From assembly GCA_022316685.1 (NCBI GenBank), contig JAKJHU010000054.1:3012501-3076500 (forward strand): a stretch of 64,000 bases of DNA. Direction: 5' to 3'. Below the pieces are notes generated by a model that saw only the letters and a list, made by a program, of their open reading frames with translations, was not told the origin of the DNA and searched no databases. Made by a program: the position numbers and the translations under genes. Source of the DNA: Progne subis subis (taxonomy: Eukaryota > Chordata > Aves > Passeriformes > Hirundinidae). Position 1 is the stretch's first letter; every line of letters begins with the position of its first letter. Positions 14,601-29,600 of the stretch are shown in pieces.

Positions 14601-17600
14601 AGAAGTGAAGAAGCATCAGGAGTTTTAGTATCAACATTCCAGCGCTCTTGGAAGTCCAGGAGACAAAAATATGTAGCTGGTATCACTGCCACAGAGGCCA
14701 GTGGTATTTCAGAGCACTGATGTCTCCCTTCTGGCACAGAGCCTGCCCTGCCAGCACATCTGACTCAGTGCCAGCACACAGCAGAAAACAGCAGCTCTCA
14801 GTGTGTAATCCTCAGCATTAAGACTGTTCTACAGCAACAGGGATATGGCAAAAAATAATTGCACTTCTAGAAATTCTCTCCTCCCGAGCCCTTTGAGACT
14901 GCAATCTCATGAATCACATGCTGCACTTGTGACAAATGCTACCAGGAAAGCTGGGTACAAGAACAGAGGCCAAGAATATGGGAAATTCCAAAGAAGTTTT
15001 CTTTGAATTTTAATAGATAATTAAACGATTAAATATATTCTCACCTATCTGTAATTTATTACGTGTTTAAAATAAACCAACCAATCCAAAAGTTTCACCT
15101 TAGAGTGGTATTGGTTATAGGAGAACAACCTGTCATTTATTACTACAGAGCAGGAGATGCAGAGCATCCACAACAAAAGCCTCTTCCAATTACTCTTAAA
15201 GCTTTTAAAAAAGAAAACAGAGCCATGAAGCAAGTACCCATCTACTCCCATTTCTGCTCATACAGTCCAACTATTTTAATTTTACATTCACACTGGATGT
15301 GGGATGGAGACAAAGGCTCCAACAGAGCAGTTTTGAGTTTCAGGGTCTCTTATTTCTCAACCATGTCTGATTCATCCATTTGAGTATTTCTGAGCCCATG
15401 AGCTACAGGTCTGTTTGGTATCAGTTTGGCAGCTGAATCTGAGTTAGAAACCCATCCTTGAAGGTTGTTCAAAAGGACAAATGAAGAGAGGGACGGGACA
15501 GGAAGACCCACAACAATGGATGTGTTCCACACAGCAACTTCCCAGCAGGCAGTTCAGAGGCAATGGCTGTGTATGTCATGGATGCTGTATATACCAGACA
15601 GCCATGGAATGGTTTGGCCAGGATGGGACACCTGACAGCCCATCCTCTTCCACCCCTGCCAGGGGCTTCCACTATCCCAGCTTGCTCCAAGCCCCATCCA
15701 ACCTGCCCCTGAGCACTTCCACAGAAGTGCTGCCAGTTGCTCTGGGCACCCTGTGCCAGGGCCTCACCACCCTCACAGGGAAGAATTTCTTCCCAATATC
15801 TAAGCCTGCCCTCTGCCTGTGGGAAGTCATTCCCTGTCCCTCCATCCCTTGTCCCCAGTCCCTCTCCAGCTCTCCTGGAGCCTCTTTAGGTCCTGGAATG
15901 AGCTCTGAGGTGTCCCTGGAACATCTCCATGGCCTCCTTGGGGGAAGACGAGAAGAGGAACAGAACAAGATTCTTTCCAAATTAAGGACAGACAAGAAAT
16001 TATGCTTCAAGATCCTTAACATGTACCCACACTGAACAAGCATCAAACACCAATTATTTACTTAAAACATACAAAACTTATTTGAATGCTTTAGATAGAA
16101 AAAGTGAAAGCCAGAGGTGCTTAAGAAATGTTTGCCAAATCACTTTTCCTCAATCCCCAAGATGTAAGCGCACTATCACACACACAGCACGTGCACACTG
16201 ACATGGTTCATACATATTTCAAATCCAGTGGGGAGGGAGGAGGAGACGAAGCCCTGGCTGTGGCTTAAAAAAACTATTTTTGGTAACAAAAGCTATTTTT
16301 TCCCTCCTGACCACTGGAACAAGGCACACACAAATAGGAGAGCCAAGACTGTCATTCAGTAGCTGTCTAAAAGGTTTCAGTGTGGAAAGTGCTCACAGCT
16401 TCTGGGATAAGTGGATTGTTGGGAGAATGTGGTTGGCATGTTCAGCTGTGCAGAACTGCCCATGCAAGGACATCTGAACAAGAACACAACTATTTCTTGG
16501 TTTAAAAATTAGACATCAACTTTCACCCCAAATTTACCCTGTTATCCCTCTGATTAAGGGACCTGAGAAGAGCCTTCCCTGCATCCTGTTCCTGGCTGGC
16601 TCCTCTGTCCTGCCTGGCATTGTCAGTCACTAGACAGACTCCTGAAAGCACAATCAGAGAGAGCTCACACTCCCCACAAAGACCATGAAAACATCTCCTG
16701 TATGATCTCCTGGCTTTGGAGCCCAATTCAGTGATTCCTGCTATAACCCAGTGTGTCCTCAGACTAATGAAATGGCTTTTTCAATGCATTTCCTCAGCCA
16801 GCCCTGACAAGGTGTGATATTGCTGTCTAAGGTCAGCAGTCAGACGACAGTTCACAGGTCTGTCCTTCTGTCTCCAAAAACAGAGATCGTAGAAGAATGC
16901 AGAAACAAAGACTTAGCAGAAACCCTCAGGCATCATCCACCATCCCGTTTCCACACCTTCACAGTGCTCCAAACATCATGCTCTGGGCCAGAAAGCAGGT
17001 TCCTCCCTCAGTCTGGCCTTGCCAAAAAAAAACCAAAAAAAACCCAAAAAAACCCCAGGAGATTTACGAGCTCAGGAATAAAATTCTCTGTGCTAAAAAG
17101 TGATGAAAACAAATGATGTTTTACAGCTTAAATTAAGTTCCTGCGACAAATGGATGAGAAAAATTTTGCAAGGCTGGTTAATTACAACATGTAAAGCATT
17201 TAAGTGACACCTAAATCACATTTTACAACCTTGGACTAGAAGACAATTTCAGTGTACTCCCACCTCCTACATCATCAAGCTCTTGCAATCTTCAGCGGTT
17301 TAGAACAAGCCAACCTGCACTGCAGCCCAGCTTCAGGCATCTTTACCTGTCCTTCCTTCCCAGTAAAAATGCAGATTTCCACAGATCTGGCAGGAACCTT
17401 TAAACCACTCAGCGCTTACACATAATTAGCACATTGAAAATAATTGCCATACAAACACGTTTTGCTCATTTGACCATCACCATCATATAAATGATCTGTT
17501 TAGGCCTTCTGGAGCACAGAAATGATGAATGAACTCTGTGGGTTTAACTTTTATTCCTAAACCTCTCCCTCTGGCTGGTTTAAACATGCAGAACAATTCG

Positions 17601-20600
17601 CAAACAGAAAGGGTTGTGTGTCCTCCTGGAACTGTTTGAACATCCATACAGTAATTCCATTGAAGGTCAACTTCCCAGTCACTATCTCTACAATGGAAAA
17701 AATGAAAAAGCAAGCACCTGCTCATCACCTGCTCAAGCAGCAGGTGAACTGGATCCCTCATCTCCATGAGAAAGGCTCAAGACCAAGACTCAGGGATGGC
17801 AAAAGTGCCTCCAGGTAGAGGAAAACCACAGGATGTGGAGCTAGATCAGACCTTGGTCCCTACTTTGGACAGTCTACTTTTGGGTTTCAGGTTTTGCTAC
17901 CTTTCTTCTGGAAAAGAACAAAGCTCCCTGAAAGCAGAGACAAAAGTGGCTGTGAAGGAATCTCCATCTTCCTACCCCTCCTGCTAACTCCCCTCTCCTC
18001 TCTATTTTTATTATCCTCCATAAACCTCTGCACCTATGGCTCAGATGTCCTGCTCTAGTAGCAAGAAGTTAAACAACTTAAAGTAATGATAAATAAAGTA
18101 ATTACGATAAAGTAATGATTCCACTACTACTCCCAGGGCCATGATGAGCAGCAGTTGATTGATCAGATGGACTGCTCACTTCATTCTGCTGCGACTGAGG
18201 ACTTGCCAGACAACAGAAAATTTATCCCATTGGTTACACTGGCACATCCTCCTCCTCCCCCACAACCTGAAAATGGCATGACAAGCACTTTAACCACTGC
18301 TGCTCAATCCAGCTGAACATGTGGACTGAGCTACAGCCCACACAAACCACCTTTATATAATGCAGCTGCACTGACACCAGTTGCATCAGTCTAGACCCAA
18401 CAGGTAAAGACACCCATTGATTTCACTGACACAGTCACAACAGATGGGTTATAAATGTACTTGAGACAGCAGAAATCCCAGGACTGCAGTCCTGGCAGAT
18501 CATATATACAGCCTGTAGACCATATATACACTCACACGGGGTTCTTCATGCCCTAAACCATCATTACTTTGTTTAACCAGGGACTCTGCAAATCGCATTC
18601 TCTTCACTGCTGCCAAGGAATTGACTTTTTCAATGCTTGGTTCTCCTACAAACAGTGCTCTGGAGGGTATTCTTGCCAGAGGAAAAGCCTCAACTTGCAC
18701 CTGACTGACCAGAGGAGCCCATTTGGGAGAGTCTGCTCACTGCAGCAGGACATCTGTGCCCAATACAGGTGTGCATAGGTAGAGCTGCTTCCTTCAGCAC
18801 TGTTCTGTTGGCAGCTGGGAGAGCCAAAAAATAATTAAAATAAAATTAAAGCTTCCTGCTATGGTCAGTGCAGTCTAACAAGACACAGTGATAAAATAAG
18901 TTGTTATATTTTATACACACAGAGGGGTCTGACAGTGCAGTTTTTCAGAGGATACCTGCATGTTAAATACTGAGGTGCACTGCCAGGTTTTCTGCCTCAG
19001 ATAAAGGGTCTGCAGGACATCTGTGCAGTCAGAACAACAATCATATAAAATAATACACAGGAGCCCTGGGCCAGGCCTGGCTGATGGGATTAGATACCAG
19101 CTCTGAGTATTTCATTGGCTTACAACAAATGGTGAGCATTCAGGGCTGGGGAAAACCTTGCACTCTTCTTTCACCGGAGGCCAACAAGCAGACCCTTGGG
19201 ACACAGCAATCCATATACTGGGCTGCTGCTTTGGTCAACAGAGAGATTCATTTCTCCCTGGGGTAACCACTTACCATATCAGAAAGGCCAATCAATCTTA
19301 ACATTTTGCTCGAAAAAAAAAGTCAATATATTACTACCCTAAATTCTTGGGAAATTAAAAGATGCCATTATTAAGTGAGCCATGAGGACACAAGATAAAT
19401 CAGCAGCAGAACACAGATTAGCGTCCATGAGCTCTGATGTTTTTTTGTTCTTGTAATTCCCAGTTACAGGAGTGAAACACTGGTGGAGAATATTGGTACC
19501 ACAGGATATACTGAGACCAGAGGAGAACAGGAATGGACTCTGTGCAGTACAACCAAACTTCCCTTTCCCACACTAGAAATAATAATCTGAAAATATGCCC
19601 ACTTTCCTTCTTCTCTCCCCAGTTAAGGATACAGTCACAATTAAAAAAAAAAAAAAAATCTAAACCAATTTGGTTCTTAATATGACCCTGTTTATTTTGG
19701 AGCATTTCTACTTTGCTTTTACAAGTTTCTCACTCTAAACATCAGAGCAAGAAATGTTCTTTTGTTAAGAAATCAGAGCAAAGACTCTTGCAGGACATCC
19801 CAGTATCTGAGGTTCAGAGAAACATGACCAAGAAACCTCTCAGGAAATCATCTACGACACTCTCCTTTCTCTCAACTCCTGCCTTCCTCCTGAAAAAAAC
19901 CCCAAACCAACCCATCCCCAAAGCATTAATTTTGTCAATTTCTATTTCATTTTATTTATTATTTATATATTGTAGTACTGAACACCAAGAAGCTCCACTG
20001 ACACCTCGAGTTACACATTGGAAAGACCAAGACCAAAATTATTCCCTCAATTGTCTCACCCACACTGCTCCTCCCAATATTTTCCAAGCCAGTTGTGTCC
20101 TCTGCACAGCAAAGCCCTCAATTCAGGACTCCCAACAGGATTTTCTTGAAGCAATTCAGAAGGCAGCTACAGCATAATGCAGCCTATTTAAGGAGACTTT
20201 GCTGAGGTCTAATTTAATAACTTAGGAGATTTAAGAGCAGCACACATTTAAAAAAAGCCCATGTTGCCTAGGCAGTGTGTGCTTTTAGCTGGTGCCCCTG
20301 ATACACCAGACCAGGTTTGATATTGCAAAAACAGAGTTTGTCGTCTTTTGAGAACATTTATCAGCAGATAATGAGAAATTAGAATTCCAATTCACTCAAA
20401 CATCAACCACTGAAGTTTAGCTTTCATGCAGTATTAAAAAGTTGTAATTGTTAGCTCGGAATATTGAAATAAAAAGCATTGCTAAGAAAAAAAAAAAAAA
20501 AGCTGGAAATTGTACTGGGTTGAACTTTGAAGATTCATTGTTTTGGATGCTCACCAGCAGATCTCTTTTCATTTTGCAGAACCCACTGAGAGAGGCATGA

Positions 20601-23600
20601 TGACAAGACAGGGGGCACAGTGCCCTTGGGAAGAGGGATAGGGCTGGAAACCCTGTTCTGTGTGGAGGTTGCTGAGAAATCCTTTCTTGTGCTTCAACTT
20701 TCACAGAGTGGCATTTTAATATGTGCCAAGGGAAAGCAGAAAGAGAAGCAGCCAAACGCCACTACTCCCACACCCCCACTGTAACAATAATGGACCTGGC
20801 ACTTAGTACACAAACACTTGGGGACATCCTTGTCCATGAGCAGAGCCCAGACTGGCATTTCATTTTATGCTGTAGAAGCCCTAATCTTTTTTCACTTGCC
20901 AACCAAACCCTTCTAACACACCTCCTAGTACTCCCACACCAAGATCCCATAGCTCACTGTAAACAGAACATAAATCATTCCTCAGAACTTCACCAGGACT
21001 CTATCCTGACTTTTTTAATATTTTGCAGTATTATTATATCTTGAGTCCATATGACTGAGAGTCACTAATTTTATCACACCACAGCCACTTCTTCCCCTCC
21101 AGTGTTTGTTATGCCTTTATTAAATACACAGCAATGACCTTGTCTCTGAGGAAACTTTTCCCATTTGCTCTACACAAACACCTACTCCTCAAACTGTTGG
21201 AGGGGCTGTGTTTGGGAGGCTGAGCACAATGCACTTGGGTGGTTCAATATCTTTTTAAAAACTATCAAGTCACTTTTTAAAAACTATCAACTCCCCATGT
21301 GTCAGATGGCAAGTTTAATTTAGCAGGCTAGGAAATTACTCAGAGTTGGAAAATCACTGCAATATGGTTTAGATCTAACTCTGCAAGTCCATCCTACACA
21401 CAGGGCTGTTACTGCTCGGGAGCACTTCCATCCTTGGACAGCTCTTACCAGCAGCTGTGTCTACAGCAAGAATTAAAGCTTATGTGACCTTTTAATTTTC
21501 TTATTTCTTCCCAGCAACAGACTAGAATGTTTCCTCCATTACTGAGGATTTGCTACATGATCATCAACATAATCACGTCAATCAGCTGAACAGCAGTGAG
21601 CAGAATAAATACAACCTAGATCTCCAGAATCACAATAAAGAGGCAAACAGAAGCTTTTTCATGTTCTGCTTGTGCTACACTGAGTGTGGTGGAATATAAA
21701 GAACAGGGCAGTGTCTCTGTGGCAGTCAATTAATGCCTGGTATCACTATGGATTTGTTTGTGGGCAATGCAGGCTACTGTCTGCTAGACACTTCTGGCAA
21801 AAGACAGAGAGGCCATTAGAAGTCACCGAGAAGTACAACAACAACAAAAAAAAAACCTGTATGAAGGAAAACTAAACAAAATAACCAGCCCACAACATGC
21901 AAGATGCTCCCAAGTGACCCTGCAGGTTCAGTGACAGGGGTCCCACATTAACTGGAATACACCGCAAGCACACCAAATTCTCAATGCAAATACAAGTGAA
22001 AACTCAAGCCACGGGATTTCGAGCACTCAGCTTTAAATGCAGTCAGGAGGACTTGAAAAATTTAAACAGACCTTTTAAAATTTTCAACCATCTCACACAA
22101 GTAAGAGAGAAACAAAGCTTAGAAAGCAGTTCCTCGGGGAGACACTTTTGCTGTGGCATCAGACAGCTTTCCAAAGAACATCAGAGACTATTTATAGATC
22201 CTGTCAATGTCCTCCTGCTCACCAAAGGAAAATAGCTTTTCTGTGCAATCCCAGTGCAAGAAACTCTCAAAAATGAAAAGTTGGGATGCAATAAGCCACA
22301 TGCACAACCATCATAAAGGTCTGGGAACTAAAAACCTCCATACAGAAATGTAGAGCACTCTGGCTCTGACCCAGCAAAGCATTTAAGCATCCAACTGCTT
22401 TCCCTTCAGTGGACAGTTTACATACCTAGAGCTAGTTCATGTCACAGGGCTTTGCTGGCTTGTGAAGAAATAGATCAAAAACACCCAAGAGCCCACCCAT
22501 AGTTCAGCTTCACCTTGCAAAACACAGACTCTCCTTGACCATCACCTTATACAAAACAAAAAACAGGAACAGGACACTGACTGGAGCCAAAGCATGTCAA
22601 TTTGCTGTAGATTTTCCAGCTGCAAATGATTTCTTTTTGTTGAGGAGAGGGAACGTACTGAACCAAGGAAGATGAAACGGATGGATTCGACAGGCAACAG
22701 CCTCTCCAGCACTGCATCCCTTGGATCTCACTGCCTGTGGACAATTCCCCTCCTGAAGGTCTGTCACCAGTGACGCCTCTCCAGAGGACACAGGCACAGC
22801 TGTGTGACCTGTGCCAAGGCACAGAGGATGCTCTGAAGGAAGGGAGCCTTCCACTCACGGCCTATTGCTCAGCTGCCCGCCCAGTGCTCATTCCTGATGC
22901 AAAGGAGGCAGAGCTGAACTGCTGCTGGTTCTTATCTGGGGAGGTTTATTTTGCTTCATTTCTAGTAACAGCTTCTGCAAAATGTTCCATAACAAGCTCT
23001 TCCTCTACTACCTGCTGGCAGCTATCTGTGAGCATGCAGGCAGTGCACGGGGCATTCATGTGGGGATCCATTCATCTCCCCCAGCATGAAGTGAAATACT
23101 CCCAAACACTCACACAGAGGGGTGCTGGCTTCCAAGGCTTTGCAGCACTTTTACTTCTCCTGTTGTATTAAAAGTTTAATTAATTTTTAACTTAGAAATT
23201 TACACAGAACATAAACTGTTCAGAAGGACAACTGTCAACCAGCCAAGACCTCTTTGGCAGGACTTTGGGATCATATTTTACTCTTCTGGTGATGGCAGCT
23301 CTGGCTCAGACCTGCTTCAGTTCTGTAAAATTATGTCTATATATGTTTGATCCCTTTGGGGAGACTGCCAAAGCACCAAGATTAATTAGCAACTTACCTA
23401 AAATACACTCTGTATTAGATAGATCTTAAAGGGTTCCTTGTCACAGACAGCTTTATAAAAACACATTCTGAAATACTAATCAATCTGTATGACACAAGAT
23501 GACATTTTGAACTCTGTCTCAGTGCCCATTCTCATTTCCACACTAAGGAAAATTACTTTTATTAGTTTCATGACAGCTCTGCACTTACATCAGCTCTGCA

Positions 23601-26600
23601 GAGTTCCAGTCAAATCACAGAAAATAAACTCACTTGATGGACAAATACAGCCTCATTATCCAGCTTCCAGCTACTGCAACATCCTCAATCAACATAGCTT
23701 TGAACGTAAATAAGAAGGCAGGAATGTATTCAAATTGTTGTGTGACCACAGTGCAAAAGTAATTGCAGAGGCTCTTAGCAATTGTGTTGATGTGTACACT
23801 CCCAGTGCCTTTCCCAAAGGACAAGAACAAGGGATGGATATGAAACCATTTCTCTAAATCCATGGAAAAAGTTTCAGACTGGAAGAGGTTTCAAGCATCT
23901 GCCATGAGCAAGATGGAGACACCACCTTACTCCTGGCAGTAGTAATGTTTCATTTATTAGTGCTCATTTCCAAACTGCTTCCAATACTGCTGGCCAACAA
24001 GCTGGACTTCTCAGGGCAAAGCACAGCTGTTCCAGGCCAGGCCTCCAGAGAGGCTGTGCTTCAGGCTGTTTCCAGCTGGGAGCTGGCAGGTGCCCTTGCC
24101 TGCAGGAGCCTGCAGCAGCAGCACACCTGGGTACTGCAATGCAACCAGCCACACGTCTTCCCTCTTCACCTGAACGCTCACAGAGAGTTTTTAGGGTAGA
24201 AACATTAGTTCATGGACTCATCCAGTCCTCATATATGGGAATGGGGGGATACTGCAGTGAGAACCTCACAATTACCAGTGCAGCACTGAGGGGTTTGTGC
24301 TGCAACAGCATCAGCCCAGGACTGCACAATTACAGAAGTGGGTGTCACTGTAGCTCTGCTCATCAGACCAATACAGCTAAAAATAAACCAGGAAGACATT
24401 CCTCACCTGAGGCTCAGGAGGGTTCTGGTATGTAGCTGAGTCATGCAATAATTGTTAAAATAAACACATTTTGATCCTTGGTTTATGCTCCATCAGCACA
24501 AACTAAAAAAACCCCAGCTTTTGTGCATATTGAAAAAGCAGCACTACACCCACTGAAACAGGCACAAGGAAGAAATTTGAAGGTCAAGGTCTCCTGGAAA
24601 GTGACTGCAGCAGTAAGAATGAATGGTCCTAAGAAAGGAGAAAGTGAGGACTAGCTCACACTCGTTTTCCTCCAAACAGAATTTGAGAGAATGCGTTTAG
24701 TGCTTGTGGAAGACATGAGGCTGACAGGAACATGCCTTTGTCCATGAAACAGCTCCAGTCTCCCTCGTCCTACCAGCACCACACACATTCTGCTGGCTAA
24801 CTGCGCTGCCAGTGAGATCATCTGTGCCAGACATTCACCACAATTCACTGCACTCAGAGGAATAATGCAAGCTCCACTTGTCCTTTTTCCATGCCAGCTA
24901 TCACCAGGGTCTCTTTTCCAGCTGCCATTTGTCCCTGAGCTGCTCACAGCACCAGGATGTGACAGCTAAGTGCCTGGTTACTGCACCTCAGGAATGGTAG
25001 CTACACTCTACTCTGGTTTGAGCACCTTGTCTGTAAGGGGAAGTGCTCAGATCTGCCTGGATGTACCAGATGATCGTGATGTGGGCACTGGCCCCTTTCT
25101 CCTACCACTGATGACATTTCTGCAAGGACAATGTCACACCGTGACTTATTCCTAGGACCTCAGTCCACAGAACTGCATTCAAAAACTTAGATTAGACTGC
25201 ACTGCAAAGTCATTCTTTACCTCTTTCTTCCTTTTTTGACTTTAACTTGTAGCACTTTTCCCACACTAAAGTTCCTCTTGAAAAGCTTCACAGTTGCTGC
25301 TTGCAATCAAGTGATTTTGTACAGTTTTTAGTCACTTCTTTCTACAACGGAGAACGCTGCAAGGACACATGGCAGGGAATGAGGAAGGCCATATTCTGAG
25401 AAAACAGTACAGCCTTAAGTTATGTGTTGGTTTAACATACATATGGGATGCCAAGGATCAACAAAAGTTTGTGAAAGAGATCCCAACTGCTACTGTACGA
25501 AAAAAAGAAAAAAAAAAAAAAAAACCCACAAAATAAAAAAGCCCACAAAACAAAAACCAAACCAAAACAAAAAAACCCAAACCAAATCGCTCAAATCATC
25601 ACGAACCACACCAGATTTCTCAGTTCAATAAATGAGTAACAACCAACATTTTTTTTTAAAGCCTGAAGCATTTTAACTTTCACACAGACATGTTTGGGAC
25701 TTTTAACTTCCCACTTGAAGAAAGGCAGAGTTTGAAAAGAGGCCAGCCAATATCACTGAGAGCTCCAGCTGCCACAGGCACAATGCATTTGAACTAGCAG
25801 AGCACGAGCCACAAGATCCTGCAGCCAGTGTGGTCTCACAGCGGGTGAGAAGTCCAGCTGGGAAGCATGAACTGCCTGGAACAAGGTGTTTTTGCAGATA
25901 CACTGTCACACACATCTTGTCTCTTTCTGATCTAAAGGTTTAAACAGGTACTAAATGAATTCAGGGGAGGATGTCAATTACTCTTCCCTGGTTAAAACAT
26001 CCCTTGCTTTTGTTCCCCCACTCACAAATAACACCAATCTCTCCATTTCTTTTCCAGGGAAACTGCTGCATTACTGTCTCCTGCAGGCATCTGTGCCCCA
26101 GTAGGAACATCAGAGGAGCAGAACTTGGCCACAGGTACAAGCTTCAGTCTCAAGTTCAGTCTCAGGAAGATCACTGCAAATTCACCTTTCCAGTTTAAAA
26201 CTTGTTATACAAGTTGAGCTTACTGCCAAGAAAACATACCAACCCAATCACTGTGAGCCACACTTAAAACTGCCTTGAGAGCTCTCACTGCCCCCAAAGT
26301 GTTGTTTTATCTCACAAATTACTCCAACATGGAGCTGAACAACCTCACTGCTCCTTTAGGCATGCAGAAACAGTGTCAGAAGAAAAGGGCTGACAATGTC
26401 AGCCACACTATCTAAAGTTTTAAAGCTTCCTTTTCTTTTGCCTAATTCTGCATCAAGATGCAACCTTTGAATATCTCCAGAATACAGCAAACACCCAGGC
26501 CAAAGAAAAGCACCTCCCAGTAAGACAGGTAACACCCATCCCATAGCTACAAACACCTCTGCCTGTAGACACAGTGCTGCTGCTGAGGGTTTGCTGTTCT

Positions 26601-29600
26601 CCAGGTTTTAGAGGTGACCAACTGAGGCAGACAGGATGCACAGAAAAGCAGCAGCACTGCAAGACCGAGTTGCCTGGGTCATCAGCTACAGCCAGCAGTC
26701 CACATGCAATCTCTCCTTTACAATATTCTTGTACCAACTTCACAGAAGCCATAACTTCATGTTAATGAGCACTGCCTCTGGTGAAATAAATCAGTTTTCA
26801 CCCAGACATTCCTGCCCCTGAACAGACTGCTCCTGTGCCCTGAACAAGTGAATTGACTGAAGTTAACGTAACATGACAAAAGGGGGGGGAAAAGAAGGTG
26901 TGCAAGGGCAAGGTAAGTTTTCAGCCAAATCATCCTCATGTCCCATTTTGTGATATAAACGCAGGAACACCTGGGCAGCAGGCAGGCCAAATGGCTGGGG
27001 CTGGACAGGCCAGACTGCTCCTCTCCAAAGCTGGACCAGCTGAGCAGCGTCTGAATGGCTCCTGCATTTCCTACAAGATCTTCTCTGTTACCACTGCCCA
27101 GAAACTGAGTTTGACAGACTTGCAGCAGCCCACAACAGCAGGCACAGGAAGAACAGTGCACACACAGTTCAGGTTTGCTGTTTCTTGAGCAGACCCCAGG
27201 CAGGCCCAGGCCTTGCTGCACACAGTGTTCTGCAAAGCACTTCAGCCAGGCTGGTACAGGGTAAAAATCATTTAATGATCAAGTTTAATTTCACACTAGA
27301 GGCCCCAGCAAGAGCAGAGCTTCTTGAAGTAAGAGCTGGTAGGCCAGTGGCCGCAAGATCTTGCCTAGAGGCCCTAAAAATGTAGGGACCAGTCTGGCTT
27401 AGAAGAGATGTGGAGCAGAGCCTCTGCCTCCATGCTGCTCTCACAAACTTCCCAGGTATGTAGGATGAGGAGGAAGGAACAGCCCCTTCACAGCCTCTTC
27501 ACAAATCACTTTTCATTTTGTTCACTACCACCTTAAAGCTCAACCTGAAGGTGCATCTCCTGCTCCCCCAGGCTGGCTGGGACAGAGCCCTGCTGAGCCA
27601 GAGCCCCCGGGTTCATTACCAACACCAGACACTGCCCAGAGCTGAGCCCCCACCTTCCCCTGCAGAGTTTGGCTCTTCCCACCTGGCTCGGGCCAGGGAA
27701 CACCCTGCTAAAGCTATCTGCAGAGCCAAGAAATCAGAATCCCAGTGGGATTGGCTGTCCATACAGATGCAGCAGCCATATCCACAACAATCACCCCCAA
27801 CAACAGGAGTGTTAGAACATAAATTAAGCCACCAGTCCCTGAGACTAAGCTAGTTTAATGATTAGAAGCCAATATTCAGGGCTAAAAGAGGAAGACCACC
27901 CCACTTGTCTCTCAGTCATCAGGGCTGGTCAAATTCAGAGTATCATGAGACCTTTGGTGTTTTCAGGACTCTCCAGTTAGAATAGTCCTTTTGGAAGCAG
28001 AGTCCTTCCACCTCATTTTCCCAGAGGGTGCCAGGGAGAAGTTACCCCCTGCTTTACCACATCCACCTAGCCTGACTTCTACCCTACCCACTAGAATACC
28101 ACCAAAACACATTTGCATTGAGAATCAGTGGGAAAATTTAACTGAAGACCTGACAAATTGGACATCTGATGCTGGGAAGCCAGAATTGCTGAAAAGGAAG
28201 CACCGAGTAAAAAATGTAAAGCTGCAACTCCACGCTCCACAGGCTTTCCAGAGCTCACTCTCCATGTGCTTGTGTTTGAACAGCAGGATATCCATGTTCT
28301 GTACCAGCTCCCACACACTCCACATGTCCTCCCCTACTCCTCCCACCCACAGGCAAACAAGCTCTGCAAACCAAGCTGGAGCAGCTCTGTGGAAGCCCTG
28401 GTGGAAGGACAATGCTACGTCCTGTGGAGATGCAAAGATACCCACATAATGGAGCTGTCTGCTTGGTATGCTGTTCTGGTCTCCTGATGGTGAGATCAAG
28501 TATGTGCCTTACAATTAATTTGTTATTTGTGTTAACACATCCTTATTACCATCCACTATTAATAGCTCAATTCACTTTTTTTTTTTTTTTTTGGGGGGGT
28601 CTTCTTTAAATCAAAGCCATTCCTGTTGAGTAAAACAATCTGAAGTGCAATTTACACTGACAAAGTAAAGCAGCCCTACTGTAAACACATACCTACCCCT
28701 TCACATTCCCTCCAACGATCAGAAACAATAAAACAGTTATTTATGAAACAGAAAGATCAATCTAGGATGCACTTCTGCAGGGGACACGCAGGGTACAGCT
28801 GGGGGCTGGGAAAGTTTGAGACAGTGCTGCTGGCCTAGAGGGGTTTTTGGTTATTAACTGTGTGGAAGGCCCCCTCAGTGCAGTGAAAATCCAGACAGTC
28901 CTCATTCCCTGCTCCAGCAACACTGAGCTGTGCACTCACCCTGCAATGTTTTATTGATAAGGCTCCACTAATTTTGTGTTAGTCAGGCACAGGCAACCAA
29001 CCATCAAAAATCAAATCTGTGGTACAGGTGGTTTCCAACCAAACACAGACTGTAAACTGCAGGACAGCTAGCAAGACACAGAACCTGACCTCGAGGCAGC
29101 ACGAGGAGGCAGGGACTACAGCACACTCCATTAATACTGAGGGACTTCTTATCAAGGAGGAAGTAATCAAGGAATAAGCAACTTGGAATCAACCCCTACC
29201 ACAATCAGGCCTCAACCCCAAAAGATGCAGGCAGTTTTTAAAGGAGGTGCTACCAAAGAACCCCCATGATTGTGGAGATACTGTGTTGCACTTCCACAAC
29301 TTCACACACCTGAAGCAACAAGGCAGTATTTGCAAAAGCTCTGCCCCCCTGCCCCCTCAAAATTGGGCAGCTTTAAAAGCACATTATAAACTTATTAAAA
29401 ACCATCTAAGCTGCCATGTTTAAGTGACTTCTCTGGTTGACTTAGGTTATACAGCTTTGTTTGTTTACTTTCATTCTTACCTGTTGATGTTGCCTGGCTG
29501 CTGCTGTGATAAACTTAACAAGAGTATCTACTAATGGCTTACACATGATCTGTAACAAAGAAAGACACAGTCTCTTATTAGTGGTTTGCTTTTCAAGCAA

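Larger units (their letters stand above)
8639..29480 (-). other. MYBBP1A intron 23 (20.8 kb)
   Basis: Bounded by the GTAAGA donor of exon 23 and the TTTCAG acceptor of exon 24. It holds two minus-oriented CR1 fragments (8781-9050, 15602-15935), a TA microsatellite and several A-rich runs. No ORF in it resembles a protein I know, and no nested gene is supported. Confidence 0.8.

Noticed and set aside
15481..16035. 184-codon + strand open frame
   Set aside because: Most of it is a reverse-oriented CR1 3' fragment; no protein similarity.
22547..23171. Overlapping open frames of 100-144 codons on both strands in intron 23
   Set aside because: Cysteine/serine-rich translations of non-coding sequence, no domain or splice signals.
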